Source: Perlucidibaca aquatica (GTDB taxonomy: Bacteria; Pseudomonadota; Gammaproteobacteria; Pseudomonadales; Moraxellaceae). From it: a stretch of 64,000 nt of DNA. The position numbers and the translations under genes are program-made. The stretch spans positions 1,054,001 to 1,118,000 of the forward strand of contig NZ_LZDB01000002.1 of NCBI RefSeq assembly GCF_001676655.1, given 5' to 3'. Below are positions 6,433 through 15,752 of the stretch, one piece after another. Positions within the stretch are counted from its first letter, which is position 1, and every line of letters starts with the position of its first letter. The notes under the pieces are model-generated. The model ran no database searches. It was not told where the DNA came from and was given only the letters and a program-made list of their open reading frames with translations.

Positions 6433-9400
6433 CTAGGTAAGGTCCGGTAGCGAGGTATGGCCAGTAAGGGTTTTTTTTGCTCGAACTGCCTCGCCAAAAC
6501 GCAGATAGAGACTGGGCACCACAAACATGTTCAGCGCTGTGGATGACAGCAAACCAAACAGGATAACCACTGCCATGGGGGCTTGAATTTCGCTGCCGGG
6601 CTCACCCGCCGCCAAAGCCAGTGGCACTAAGGCAAGACCTGCCGCCAGAGCCGTCATCAGGATCGGTACCAATCGTTCGCTAGCACCACGCATGACTGCC
6701 GCACGCGCATCAAGCACGCCCTCTACTTCTACGAGATGTCGGATGTGCGAGATCAGCATCACACCGTTGCGAGTGGCAATGCCGAAGAGCGTGATGAAGC
6801 CGATCAGCGTGGCCACAGACAGCACACCGCCCACGACATACATCCCGACCACTCCGCCAATCAGCGCCAGCGGTAGATTCAGCATCACCACCAGCGCATC
6901 TCGTGTTGAGCGAAAGGCGAGGTAGAGCAACATGAAGATGCCTGCCAAAACTAACGTGCCCAAGGCTGTCAGCGTTTGTGTGGCTTCACGCGCACTCTCG
7001 AACTGTCCCCCGTATTCGATGTAGTAACCGGTAGGCAGCTTCACCTCACGCTCAACACGAGTACGAATGTCTTCGACCACACTAGAGAGGTCACGATCAG
7101 CGACATTGGCCATGACCACAATCTTGCGCTGAACATTCTCTCGGCTCACCAGATTGGGGCCGCGATCACGTGTGATTTCAGCAAGCGCTGATAGTGGCAG
7201 ACGGGCTCCAGAGGCGGTGGTGATCAACGTCGATTGCATCGCCTCAAATGAGTCGCGCACGACGGGATCAAAGCGCACCACGAGATCAAAGGTGGCTTGT
7301 CCTTCGAGAATCTTTGACACCGCTGTGCCGGCAAATGCCGTCTCAATAGCATCGGCGACCTCACGCATGGACAGCCCATATTGAGCCATTGCATCGCGGC
7401 GGAATCTGATCGTGATGAACGGGATATCAGCTTGCTGCTCTAGTGATACATCCACTGCGCCGGGTACCGCCGCCGCAATGCCTTTGACCTTTTCACCGAG
7501 TTTGCGTAGCTCATAAAGGTCTGCGCCGAAGAGCTTTATGGCGATGTTGGCACGAGTGCCCGAGAGCATGTGATCGATACGGTGCGAGATGGGCTGACCA
7601 ATCACCACGCTCATCCCAGATACCGATGCGAAGTCGGTACGCAAGGCCGCTAGCAGCGCCGCTTTGTCACGATCCTTCATGGCTAGCGTGGTCTCGATCT
7701 CAGACGCGTAGATCTCTTGGGCGTGCGGGTCCGCAGGTGCTCGGCCCGTGCGCCGTGCCGTGGCGACGACTTCGGGTTGTGCCAGCAGGATGGCTTCAAC
7801 ACCCTGTGCCATCCGGTTGGACTCAGCCAGCGATGTGCCTGGCAGGGTGGTGACATTCACCGTCAGGCTGCCCTCATTGAAGTCCGGCAGGAAGGTCCGA
7901 CCAGCGCCAAGCAGCGCAACCAAGGCCACGACCAGCGCAATCCCGGATACGCCGGCAACCAGCTGCCAACGCTCCAGCAGACCCGAGAGGGTGCGCTCAT
8001 ACCACGCCTTCATCTGCGTCAACAGACGAGGCTCATGATGCGTGAGCACCGTCGGGTCATTGAGCAGGAAGCGCTCGGCCAGCACCGGCGTAACGGTAAT
8101 CGCCACCAGCAGCGACGCACTGAGGGCAACGACATAGGCAAAGCCCAAGGGAGCCAATAAGCGCCCTTCTACGCCGGTCAGGAAGAAGATCGGCAAGAAC
8201 ACCAGCATGATGATCAGCGTGGCGAACACAATCGAACCCTGAATCTCACGCGTCGCCTCGAAGACAACTTGTCGGATGGGCAGGCGCTCGGACTCGTCTA
8301 GGCTCAGGTTTTGGCGCAGCCGTCGCATGATGTTCTCAACGACGATAATCGCATCATCCACCAACGCACCCAACGCAATGGCCAGACCACCCAATGTCAT
8401 TGTATTGAGAGATGCCCCCAGGGCATGAAGGATCAGAATGGCCACCATCAAGGATAGTGGTAGTGCCACTAGTGTCACCGCTGTTGCCCGCCAAGACAGC
8501 AAAAAGGCGAACACAATCGCGATCACTAGAATCACGCCATCCCGGAGCGCCGACAGCAAATTGTCGAGTGCTCGTTCGATGAAGTCTGACTGACGAAAGA
8601 TCTTGGTTTCGATCTTCATGCCAGCCGGCAGGCTGCCCTTCAGGCTGGCAAAGGTCTCATCCAGTCGATGCGTCAATTCCAGCGTATTCACCCCCGGTTG
8701 CTTTTGAATGGCGAACACGACCGACGGCTTGCCGTTATGCGCGGCCGTGCCACGGACAACGCCGACACCCATGCCGACCTCTCCCAAGTGCCGCACCAGT
8801 ACGGGCTGTCCAGCAACCAATGCGACTACCGACTCACCAATATCTTCCGGCTTTTGCAGACGGCCAAGGCCTTGAATCAGGTACTCCTGACCGCCTTCCT
8901 GATAGAAGCCTGCAGGCGCGTTCTGGTTACTCTCGCGCAGCGCTTTTAACACCTGATCTACGGTAATGCCGTAAGCGGACAAGCGCTCCGGGTTGAGTGT
9001 GACCTGATATTGCTTTTCATCACCGCCAATAGTCAGTACCTCGGCAACGCCGGGTAAAGCCAGCAGACGACGCCTAACAACCCAGTCTGCCGTGGTCTTG
9101 AGATCAGCGGCGCTGGCGCGATCAGAGGTCAGGGCAACAAACATGATTTCGCCCATGACCGATGCTGCGGGTGCCATCTGCGGTGGCGGCAAGTCAGGCG
9201 GTAGTGTGGAGCGAGCCAACTGCAGCTTTTCAGCCACAATTTGGCGTGCCTCACGCACCTCGACGCCCCAGCCGAATTCAACCGTGATCACGGCCAAGCC
9301 AACGGTGGTGCTCGAGCGCACACGACGCACACCGGGCGAACCATTCAATGCGGTCTCAATCGGGAAAGTGATGAGACTTTCCACTTCCGTGGGTGACATC

Positions 9401-9585
9401 CCATGCGCTTCAGCCACGACGGTCACAGCAGGTGCGGTGAGGTCTGGGAAAACATCGACGGGCATGCGTGTGGTTTGCCAAGCACCCCAAACCATAAGGA
9501 GAAGTGCTATCACGAAAACCAAGAGCCGGTTATCGAGAGACCAGAGGATCAGGCGAGAAATAACGGAAGAATGCTCAGTGCGCAT
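6433..9585 (-). CDS. Heavy-metal efflux RND pump, CzcA/CusA family
   Basis: A 1050-residue inner-membrane proton antiporter that drives metal export through a tripartite envelope complex. It has the RND plan: an N-terminal helix (about 12-35), a large periplasmic loop starting at MPVDVFPDL, a block of helices from about 345, a second periplasmic loop, and a second helix block at the C terminus. The proton-relay helix 4 reads ALGALVDDAIIVVEN (Asp410, Asp411, Glu417). This matches HME-RND proteins but not exactly the classic CzcA (DFG...DGAV..VEN) or CusA (MVDAAIV) patterns, so the metal is unassigned. The start at 9585 overlaps the adaptor gene by 11 bases; an upstream in-frame ATG at 9639 would only add a Pro/Gln-rich stretch. 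Confidence 0.95.
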   Translation of the reverse strand: MRTEHSSVISRLILWSLDNRLLVFVIALLLMVWGAWQTTRMPVDVFPDLTAPAVTVVAEAHGMSPTEVESLITFPIETALNGSPGVRRVRSSTTVGLAVITVEFGWGVEVREARQIVAEKLQLARSTLPPDLPPPQMAPAASVMGEIMFVALTSDRASAADLKTTADWVVRRRLLALPGVAEVLTIGGDEKQYQVTLNPERLSAYGITVDQVLKALRESNQNAPAGFYQEGGQEYLIQGLGRLQKPEDIGESVVALVAGQPVLVRHLGEVGMGVGVVRGTAAHNGKPSVVFAIQKQPGVNTLELTHRLDETFASLKGSLPAGMKIETKIFRQSDFIERALDNLLSALRDGVILVIAIVFAFLLSWRATAVTLVALPLSLMVAILILHALGASLNTMTLGGLAIALGALVDDAIIVVENIMRRLRQNLSLDESERLPIRQVVFEATREIQGSIVFATLIIMLVFLPIFFLTGVEGRLLAPLGFAYVVALSASLLVAITVTPVLAERFLLNDPTVLTHHEPRLLTQMKAWYERTLSGLLERWQLVAGVSGIALVVALVALLGAGRTFLPDFNEGSLTVNVTTLPGTSLAESNRMAQGVEAILLAQPEVVATARRTGRAPADPHAQEIYASEIETTLAMKDRDKAALLAALRTDFASVSGMSVVIGQPISHRIDHMLSGTRANIAIKLFGADLYELRKLGEKVKGIAAAVPGAVDVSLEQQADIPFITIRFRRDAMAQYGLSMREVADAIETAFAGTAVSKILEGQATFDLVVRFDPVVRDSFEAMQSTLITTASGARLPLSALAEITRDRGPNLVSRENVQRKIVVMANVADRDLSSVVEDIRTRVEREVKLPTGYYIEYGGQFESAREATQTLTALGTLVLAGIFMLLYLAFRSTRDALVVMLNLPLALIGGVVGMYVVGGVLSVATLIGFITLFGIATRNGVMLISHIRHLVEVEGVLDARAAVMRGASERLVPILMTALAAGLALVPLALAAGEPGSEIQAPMAVVILFGLLSSTALNMFVVPSLYLRFGEAVRAKKTLTGHTSLPDLT

Positions 9586-11113
9586 GGCCGTGCCCCATGG
9601 CAGCGGGGGCTGTTGCTGCCAACCTGACCTGATAGGCACCTTGGCTCACCACACGCTCACCCGCTTTCAGCCCGGAGAGGATGGCCACCTGATCACCATC
9701 ACGCGGACCTGACATGACTATCCGGCGTTCGAATGACTCCCCCTCCCGCATGACGAACACCACACTTTGACCGGCATCATCCATCAGTGCGGTTGCCGGA
9801 ATGGCGACACCCTGATGGCCTGCACCACTGTAGAGTCTGGCACGTACACTCATCCCAGCTCGCAAACGGCCGCCCGGATTATTAAATTCAATGATGACGG
9901 GAACGGTTCGCGTGGTGGCATCGACCAGACCGCCATAAGCAATCAATCGTGCATTGCGACCCACATCCAAAACGATGGCTTTAGGGGCGCCATCGAGTGT
10001 GAAAAAAGCACCCGTCGGGGTAGTGATCTTGCCCAGATCGCTTTCGGCAACATGAGCCTCCAGCCAAAGCGTGTCTAGGGACGCGACATGGATAACCATC
10101 TGCCCCTCCGTGGCAGCAGAGCCGACGGAGCCGTTCACGGCCACAATCGTACCGGTAATAGGCGACTTCAGTGCAATGCCGCCAGCACCGCCTTGATAGC
10201 TGCTGGCGCGTTGCTGTGCAGCTATCAGTTCGGCTTGGGCTAATTTCAATTCGATATGTGCGTCATAGACTCGCTTGGCGGGAATGGCTTCATCAGCCAA
10301 CAGTGCTTCCAGACGCTTGACATCATAGCGCCCTCGCTCAACCGCAATTCGGGCGCGCTGAACATCCAGTGCGAGGCGCGCTACATCCGTTTCACCCCCG
10401 AGACGCGGGACGAGGTAGGCCAGTACCTGTCCAGCCTTGACCTTCATGCCCACTTGCGGGAAACCGCTTGAGCCGGCGCGCAGAATGCCTGCACCTGGTG
10501 CTGTGAGCAGCGCCTCGCCCGATGCGCGAGGACGAATAACGGCGGAAACAGCGACAGAGTCTCGAATCGACTGATCGACTGCCGGCACCGTCGCGAATGG
10601 AATTTTCCATTGCTGCTCTTTCGTAAAGCTGATCAGGCCGGGCTCATCTTCCTCATGCGGCATGCCACGGGCGGCGCTGGCCGGATCATTAAAGACAACG
10701 ACTTCACCCAGATCATGAATGCTGGTCTGAGCATCCGTGTAAAGCGTCATCGTTAGGTGTCGTAGCCCGGCATGCTGGGGAGTCAGGACAGGGCGAAAGA
10801 TACCCGGTGTTTTGCTGACGGGGACTTCAATGCTTTCCTCGGGTAAGTCTCCGCCGCTCAACGTCACCACCAGCTTGCCTTCATTGACGGCCTTGAAATC
10901 TTTGAGCCAGGTCATGTGTGCAGCAAAGGCAGATGCTTGCCCCTTGACGAGTGCGGGATATTCAACAAAAAGCTCCGTGACTGCCGTGTAGTGAGTGACG
11001 GCAATGCCGGCACCATGGCCGTGATCATCATGCGCCTGTTCAACAGGGGCCGAGCAGGCACCCAACGCCATCATCAGTGCTGCGCAAATCACTGCTTTCT
11101 TAAATACGTTCAT
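9575..11113 (-). CDS. RND periplasmic adaptor lipoprotein, CzcB/CusB family
   Basis: A 512-residue membrane-fusion protein linking the RND pump to the outer-membrane channel. The N terminus is a lipoprotein signal with lipobox LGAC (Cys20), followed at once by a His-rich stretch (AHDDHGHGAG). An N-terminal extra domain (about 35-145) precedes the barrel-sandwich, hairpin and beta-barrel regions, as in metal-type adaptors. The hairpin region is around ARIAVERGRYDVKRLEALL and QRASSYQG. The protein ends in GHGHAH. Histidines at both ends suggest periplasmic metal capture; this is inference. Its ATG overlaps the stop of the channel gene (ATGA). Confidence 0.93.
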   Translation of the reverse strand: MNVFKKAVICAALMMALGACSAPVEQAHDDHGHGAGIAVTHYTAVTELFVEYPALVKGQASAFAAHMTWLKDFKAVNEGKLVVTLSGGDLPEESIEVPVSKTPGIFRPVLTPQHAGLRHLTMTLYTDAQTSIHDLGEVVVFNDPASAARGMPHEEDEPGLISFTKEQQWKIPFATVPAVDQSIRDSVAVSAVIRPRASGEALLTAPGAGILRAGSSGFPQVGMKVKAGQVLAYLVPRLGGETDVARLALDVQRARIAVERGRYDVKRLEALLADEAIPAKRVYDAHIELKLAQAELIAAQQRASSYQGGAGGIALKSPITGTIVAVNGSVGSAATEGQMVIHVASLDTLWLEAHVAESDLGKITTPTGAFFTLDGAPKAIVLDVGRNARLIAYGGLVDATTRTVPVIIEFNNPGGRLRAGMSVRARLYSGAGHQGVAIPATALMDDAGQSVVFVMREGESFERRIVMSGPRDGDQVAILSGLKAGERVVSQGAYQVRLAATAPAAMGHGHAH

Positions 11114-12384
11114 GGTGTGGCTCCAGCCAGCGAATCCAGTTCTATGCGAGCCTTGCGAGCACGAAGCTCTAGGTCCAGGGCAGTCAGTTCGGCATCCAGC
11201 TCGCCACGATAGGCATCGAGTAGTTCGAGCACCCCGGTCTCACCCGCGCGGTAGGCACGCTCGGCGATCCTGGACAGCACTTGTGACTCAGCTAAGGATT
11301 CCTGACGAAACTCCACGGCAGCGCCCTGCAACAGGTGCAACTGCTCCCAGAGGCCGTTGATGTCCGCCTCAGCCGTCGTCAGACGCAGGCTTTTCTCTGC
11401 CTGAATGGCACGAGATTGCGCGTCTAGGCGCGCCGCGCGCGGGCTGCCACGATCAAACAACGGCAGAGGTACTGCAAATGAAAGCGCCAGGCCTTTTTCG
11501 GAGCCTGTGGTGGTTTCAACTTCCTTCTGACCCACACCCACCGTGACATCCGGTGCCCAGCCACGACCGGCTGCACGACCCTCACGGGCATAGGCATCGG
11601 ACTGCGCGCCCAACAGTTTTACATCGGCACGCTCAGGAATTTGGGCGATTAGCCATGGCAAGTCCGTTGCCGGTGACGGCAGTAGCTGGCCCACCGCTTG
11701 CAGCCCGGCGCTATCACTGGCCGCGACCAGTCCGGCTAATTGATGGCTCGTCCGAATGAGACTAGCTTCGGCTTGCTGGCGTTTTGCCTTGGCCATTTGC
11801 AGCTCGCGCTCCAATCGGCGTTTGTCATAGCCCGATACTTCGCCTGACTTGGCCAGACGTGTAACTGTCGCACTGGCTTTAGCGATACGGTCTTGCCATG
11901 CCTGCATGGCCTTGCGTGTTTGCTCACCCGCGAGTGCCTCAGCAAAGACCTGACGCACTTGGGTGGTCATGCTTTGGCGGTTAACGCCCTGTTCAGCGTG
12001 GGCGGCATCGACGCGTTTCTGCGCTCCCTCGCGCAGCAGTGAGCGTTTGCCTGACACATCCAGCGTCTGTGAGATTTTCCAGGTGGTTTCGGTGGTATTG
12101 CCAGTGGCTGCACGTGTTTGATCACGATCCATGGACACCACGGGGTTGGGCCAAAGACTGGCCTCTCTCACCGCACTTTCAGCGGCCAGAAGGTGCTGGC
12201 GCTCCATATCCACAACGGCAGGACGCATCAACGCACGAGTAATGGCTTGTTGCTCGGTAAGCATTTCGGCATCGGCGGCGGACGAGCAAGCGAAAACACA
12301 CACCAGCAACATTAAGTGGGGCACTAAAACACCTGTTTTGTCAGCAGGTATCTGTTGTTTGCCCGAGGGGGTGTATCCCGACAT
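11110..12384 (-). CDS. TolC-family outer membrane efflux channel, CzcC/CusC type
   Basis: A 424-residue outer-membrane channel completing the tripartite pump. A hydrophobic export signal (LMLLVCVFACSSAADA) follows a polar start, and the mature part is mostly helical with the duplicated OEP repeats (ARLDAQSRAIQAEK and AERAYRAGETGVLELLDAYR). The start at 12384 has an excellent AAGGAG site seven bases upstream; an ATG at 12411 is in frame but has no such site. The 3' end overlaps the adaptor start by four bases, indicating translational coupling. Confidence 0.92.
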   Translation of the reverse strand: MSGYTPSGKQQIPADKTGVLVPHLMLLVCVFACSSAADAEMLTEQQAITRALMRPAVVDMERQHLLAAESAVREASLWPNPVVSMDRDQTRAATGNTTETTWKISQTLDVSGKRSLLREGAQKRVDAAHAEQGVNRQSMTTQVRQVFAEALAGEQTRKAMQAWQDRIAKASATVTRLAKSGEVSGYDKRRLERELQMAKAKRQQAEASLIRTSHQLAGLVAASDSAGLQAVGQLLPSPATDLPWLIAQIPERADVKLLGAQSDAYAREGRAAGRGWAPDVTVGVGQKEVETTTGSEKGLALSFAVPLPLFDRGSPRAARLDAQSRAIQAEKSLRLTTAEADINGLWEQLHLLQGAAVEFRQESLAESQVLSRIAERAYRAGETGVLELLDAYRGELDAELTALDLELRARKARIELDSLAGATP

Positions 12385-12453
12385 AGGGGATCTCCTTCTC
12401 GATAAAACCAAAATAGACAGGCCAGCAAAACTAACCCGGCAGGATTTGAAGTC

Positions 12454-12846
12454 TTAAACGAGAAGGCTTAACGGGGGACGAAAAAGTCGATCAGGAATGG
12501 CGTGAGACATGCTGTCAGGCGGTGGTGCATTCAGCACCATCCGACCCGTGGGCGCATCGAAGAGTTGAATATGTGCAAGGCTTGCCGGCATATGCCCGAG
12601 CAAGTGACCCATCATGCTATGGGCATCAAAGTGTGTATCAGGTGAAGCTAGATCAGCGCCATCACCTATGTCTTCATGATGAGCACCCTGGTCGTGATGA
12701 TGATCCAACACTCCCACATGATGCCCTGTACGCCCATCATGATCATGCACGATCACCATCTGCCAGCCGAGGCTGGGAGACAGAAAGGTGGCCAACATGA
12801 GCAAGAGCGTCATGCGGCAAATCAGATGATGAGTGAGCGTCTGCAT
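12454..12846 (-). CDS. His/Asp-rich exported protein, CzcI-like
   Basis: A 130-residue protein with a hydrophobic N-terminal export segment (MTLLLMLATFLSPSLGW). A middle part (about 30-80) is dense in His and Asp (VHDHDGRTGHH, DHHHDQGAHHED) and suits metal binding. It ends in PDRLFRPPLSLL, similar in style to the short conserved tail of CzcI/DUF2946-type proteins found at the head of czc operons. It lies 69 bases upstream of the channel gene and is probably the first cistron. CzcI is thought to modulate czc expression or periplasmic metal handling. The family call is by context and composition, not detailed homology. Confidence 0.6.
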   Translation of the reverse strand: MQTLTHHLICRMTLLLMLATFLSPSLGWQMVIVHDHDGRTGHHVGVLDHHHDQGAHHEDIGDGADLASPDTHFDAHSMMGHLLGHMPASLAHIQLFDAPTGRMVLNAPPPDSMSHAIPDRLFRPPLSLLV

Positions 12847-12909
12847 AGGTGTGAGAAACTAGCACTGGCCTTGGGGCAACACAACCGATAGCGCAGGATG
12901 AAAACACCC

Positions 12910-15165
12910 TTAGTTTTTCAGCGGAGGCTGTTTTCTAGCCCGCTCCACTTTCGCCCAGCGCTGCAAATACGCTTCCGCCGAACGAAATACATACTTCAGT
13001 GCTTTCTCACCATCGGGCTGCATTTGGATATCGGCCAAGTAGTCGGGAAACAAGCCGTAATGCGCCACGCCATCCACATTTAAGTCGTAGACACGCTGCC
13101 CAGAAACTTGTTTGTCAAAAACCACGCGCCCGTCATAGGACTTGAACGGATATTTCAAAGGCTTAGTAGCCACATCTTCGCGTGGGCGCGCTTGAATATG
13201 CAGGCCATTAATGTCCGAACCCATGCCTGTTGCCAGCTCGCGCGTATTGCCAAAGAGCTTAAGGTGCAAGGCCTCCAAGTCGTTCACAAAGGTAATGAAA
13301 TCCGTACTCGTACTATCGGGTAACTGGGAAATGAGCCCGCCGGTTTGCAGAATACGGTCGGAGTCTTTGGTTTTGGCAGAGACCTCCCCCGTGTGCCCGG
13401 AGAACACGGGCACGCCACGCGCTTGAGCAATATCAAAGATGCGATTGCGCGCCAAAGTGCCCGTGTGATCGGTCTCGACCCAAATCCCGTAGTCAATCAA
13501 GCGATGGATAAAGTGATCCCCCAGCGGCGTCAGCCCTCGGGCATTACGTTGGCATCCCGTGACGGGCTGCACCGGCGGCGGGTTTGTGAACATCAGCAAA
13601 ATCGTGTCAAAAATGCTGCGTGACTCGACTTGGGCCTCATTCGGCTGAATGTTATCGGGGCCATCACAAGGCACGGTGGCGTATGGGTGACCGGTTTCCA
13701 CTAAGTTCGCCACGCTATAAAGCGCATTCATGGCCGGCTCATCGGTCAGTCGCGTACCGCCAAAGGCGTTGTCCACGAGGTGGATCGGGAAAATGGCGCG
13801 TATGCCGCGTTCATACCACGTGTTCAGATCGCGCTCGATGGATGCCTCCGTGCAGTCCGGCCGGTCCAGAAACTCACCACAATCAAAGATTTTTTCATTT
13901 TCGGTACCGAGCACTACCGCCATCTGCCCTGACTCAATCACGCGTCTGGCTTCGGCCGAGCTGGTCACAATGCGGAAAAATCCTAGTCCGGGGCCACCCG
14001 CCTGAGCATCAATATAGTCTTGCAAACTCAGTACTAATTGCCGCTGCACCTCAATGGTTTCCATTTCATTGCAGTCGGTGCCTTTCAGCGGCCAGAGCAG
14101 GCAAAGCCCCTCGTTGGCCACCAAATGATTAACCATGAGGCGCAGCCCGCCCATCCAAGCGCGCTTAAGCCACATGTAATAGGTCTGCTGGTGAGTCTGG
14201 CCGCCATAACTCGGCCAGTCCTTAAACGTTGGCCAGCCCACCACATCATGTTGCGGTGGCCCTTGATTCGGATTAACCACCACATCCACCAGCGCCAGCT
14301 CCCCCGTTGGGCCATGGTTTTCTTCACAGCGACCCAAGGCATGGGCAACACCAAACTTATGAAATGGCTTGCCGTAACCTAAGCGGCCACCGAACATTTC
14401 ATGTCCGCCTAAATGCATATGTGTTTCGGCATAGCCAAAAACTGTGCCATCCGGGTTACGGCCTTTGAAGGGCTCGCCTTGGGCATTAACGGATATCTCG
14501 GGAAAATCGGTGCAACCGGTGGCCGGAATAAAACGAAATTGACTGGCACCGAATTCAGCTAAAAGCCCCTGCTCGGTGACCACATTCACTACATCTAACG
14601 CGTCGGCAGCTCCACTGATTCGCCATTCCGAGCTGTCGTCCGGCTTGGCTTGCATGGCTAAGGATCGTCCGGCGCCCTCCCGCACAGCACCACTCACCAC
14701 CAAAGACTGTGCGGTGACTTGCTCCCCGACCTGATCCACGCCATCTGCTACAGGGTGCACATCCGCATTCAGGTCAATAAAATCACCCAGACCTTCCACC
14801 GTCTGACCCAGCTGCTTCAAGATATTTTCTAACTGACTGGCAGGCACTTCTGCTGCCGAGGTTTGGCTGAGAAAGCGCTCTTTAGTATCAAAAAAAACGT
14901 AATGACCCAAACGCGTGGGCTTCATAAAAAAAGGCGTGGCGTCTGCAGGCTTCATCACTAAGGAGACCGAACCGGAGGGGCTCGTCTGAAGATAGCCACC
15001 CGTACCCTGATGTCGCGCGATGAAGCACTGATTGGCTAACTGATATCGGGGTTCTGCGGTGCGCATGGAGGGTGCCGCATCGGAGTTGCGGCTATTTGGG
15101 CGCTCGCTACCACAGCCCGCTACCACGATCGCGCAGGCAATAAATAGTAGGTTTCTAGTTCTCAT
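12910..15165 (-). CDS. Large lipoprotein with a peptidase M19 (membrane dipeptidase)-like amidohydrolase domain
   Basis: A 751-residue lipoprotein with lipobox VAGC (Cys18). Residues about 40-240 are an unrecognised extension. From about 245 it follows the M19 metallo-amidohydrolase barrel: H249-x-H251 (ETHMHLGG), a Glu in VVLGTENEK, histidines in VETDHTG and FSGHTGE, and a GSD in ATGMGSDING. In M19 enzymes these bind two Zn ions and cleave dipeptides or beta-lactams. The substrate here is not known. ATG 15165 is preferred over ATG 15180 because AGGATC precedes it. It is followed 63 bases later by the metal operon on the same strand and preceded by an AT-rich palindromic region. Confidence 0.72.
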   Translation of the reverse strand: MRTRNLLFIACAIVVAGCGSERPNSRNSDAAPSMRTAEPRYQLANQCFIARHQGTGGYLQTSPSGSVSLVMKPADATPFFMKPTRLGHYVFFDTKERFLSQTSAAEVPASQLENILKQLGQTVEGLGDFIDLNADVHPVADGVDQVGEQVTAQSLVVSGAVREGAGRSLAMQAKPDDSSEWRISGAADALDVVNVVTEQGLLAEFGASQFRFIPATGCTDFPEISVNAQGEPFKGRNPDGTVFGYAETHMHLGGHEMFGGRLGYGKPFHKFGVAHALGRCEENHGPTGELALVDVVVNPNQGPPQHDVVGWPTFKDWPSYGGQTHQQTYYMWLKRAWMGGLRLMVNHLVANEGLCLLWPLKGTDCNEMETIEVQRQLVLSLQDYIDAQAGGPGLGFFRIVTSSAEARRVIESGQMAVVLGTENEKIFDCGEFLDRPDCTEASIERDLNTWYERGIRAIFPIHLVDNAFGGTRLTDEPAMNALYSVANLVETGHPYATVPCDGPDNIQPNEAQVESRSIFDTILLMFTNPPPVQPVTGCQRNARGLTPLGDHFIHRLIDYGIWVETDHTGTLARNRIFDIAQARGVPVFSGHTGEVSAKTKDSDRILQTGGLISQLPDSTSTDFITFVNDLEALHLKLFGNTRELATGMGSDINGLHIQARPREDVATKPLKYPFKSYDGRVVFDKQVSGQRVYDLNVDGVAHYGLFPDYLADIQMQPDGEKALKYVFRSAEAYLQRWAKVERARKQPPLKN

Positions 15166-15184
15166 GAATAGATCCTGCAATACA

Positions 15185-15255
15185 AAGTGATGAAACTCAC
15201 TTGGTATTATTTTTAAGTTATTGTTTTAATTATATATATTGAAATTATATTTCAA
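15185..15255. promoter_or_regulatory. AT-rich spacer with two inverted repeats
   Basis: The 15166-15347 gap has no gene and is far richer in A/T than its surroundings. It contains AAGTGA-TGAAAC-TCACTT (15185-15202) and TTGAAAT-TAT-ATTTCAA (15239-15255), both perfect dyads. The first is just upstream of the lipoprotein gene and could be an operator or a leader hairpin. No regulator can be named. Confidence 0.45.
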
Positions 15256-15347
15256 ATTAAATCCTAAAATAAACTATTTATGTAACTAAATCCAGCCAAC
15301 GCATCTACGCTACGATGCCAAGAGACGAATCTACTGGGCATTTAGGC

Positions 15348-15752
15348 ATGTGCAGCGGCATTGAATACGAAGGACAAATGCATCTCTGGAAGGACCCCGC
15401 TGTTCATCTGCCCATTCGCTTGCGTGATGGCTCATTAAAATGGGTACGCTGGGGTGAGCGTCACGGCATCGAAAGCCCCTTTTTCCAAGGCCCCTGCGCT
15501 CGCTTAGAGTCCATCCATGAGGGCAAGTGGAGCCGATTCAGTCCAGTTGCCGTAAAAATCGTGATGGACCGCTACATGGAACGCGACTTAAGGAACAAGC
15601 CCTACTGGGTGAAAGCGCCTGAAGGCGCCGTGCTGCAAGGCCTGCTCGCGACGTGGGGCGATGCGCAGCGGGTTTATGTTGTGACCACCGACACACCAGC
15701 CGAATTTCAACATGTGCAACCGCGCTGGCCTCGTGTGCTTGAATCGGCATGA
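15348..15752 (+). CDS. Compact SRAP-like (YedK/HMCES-related) protein
   Basis: A 134-residue protein when started at the ATG at 15348, which gives Met-Cys at the N terminus. SRAP proteins expose Cys2 after Met removal and crosslink it to abasic sites in single-stranded DNA. Other SRAP-like features are an ARLES segment (51-55, where YedK has ARAE), YMERD (76-80, where the family has a conserved Glu in Y-E-W) and VYVVTTDTPAEFQHVQPRWP (109-128, like the family's TT...H.RMP with its catalytic His). It is much shorter than YedK (about 220). An in-frame ATG at 15315 would bury the Cys and is less likely. The family assignment is inference from these spaced motifs. Confidence 0.6.
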   Translation: MCSGIEYEGQMHLWKDPAVHLPIRLRDGSLKWVRWGERHGIESPFFQGPCARLESIHEGKWSRFSPVAVKIVMDRYMERDLRNKPYWVKAPEGAVLQGLLATWGDAQRVYVVTTDTPAEFQHVQPRWPRVLESA

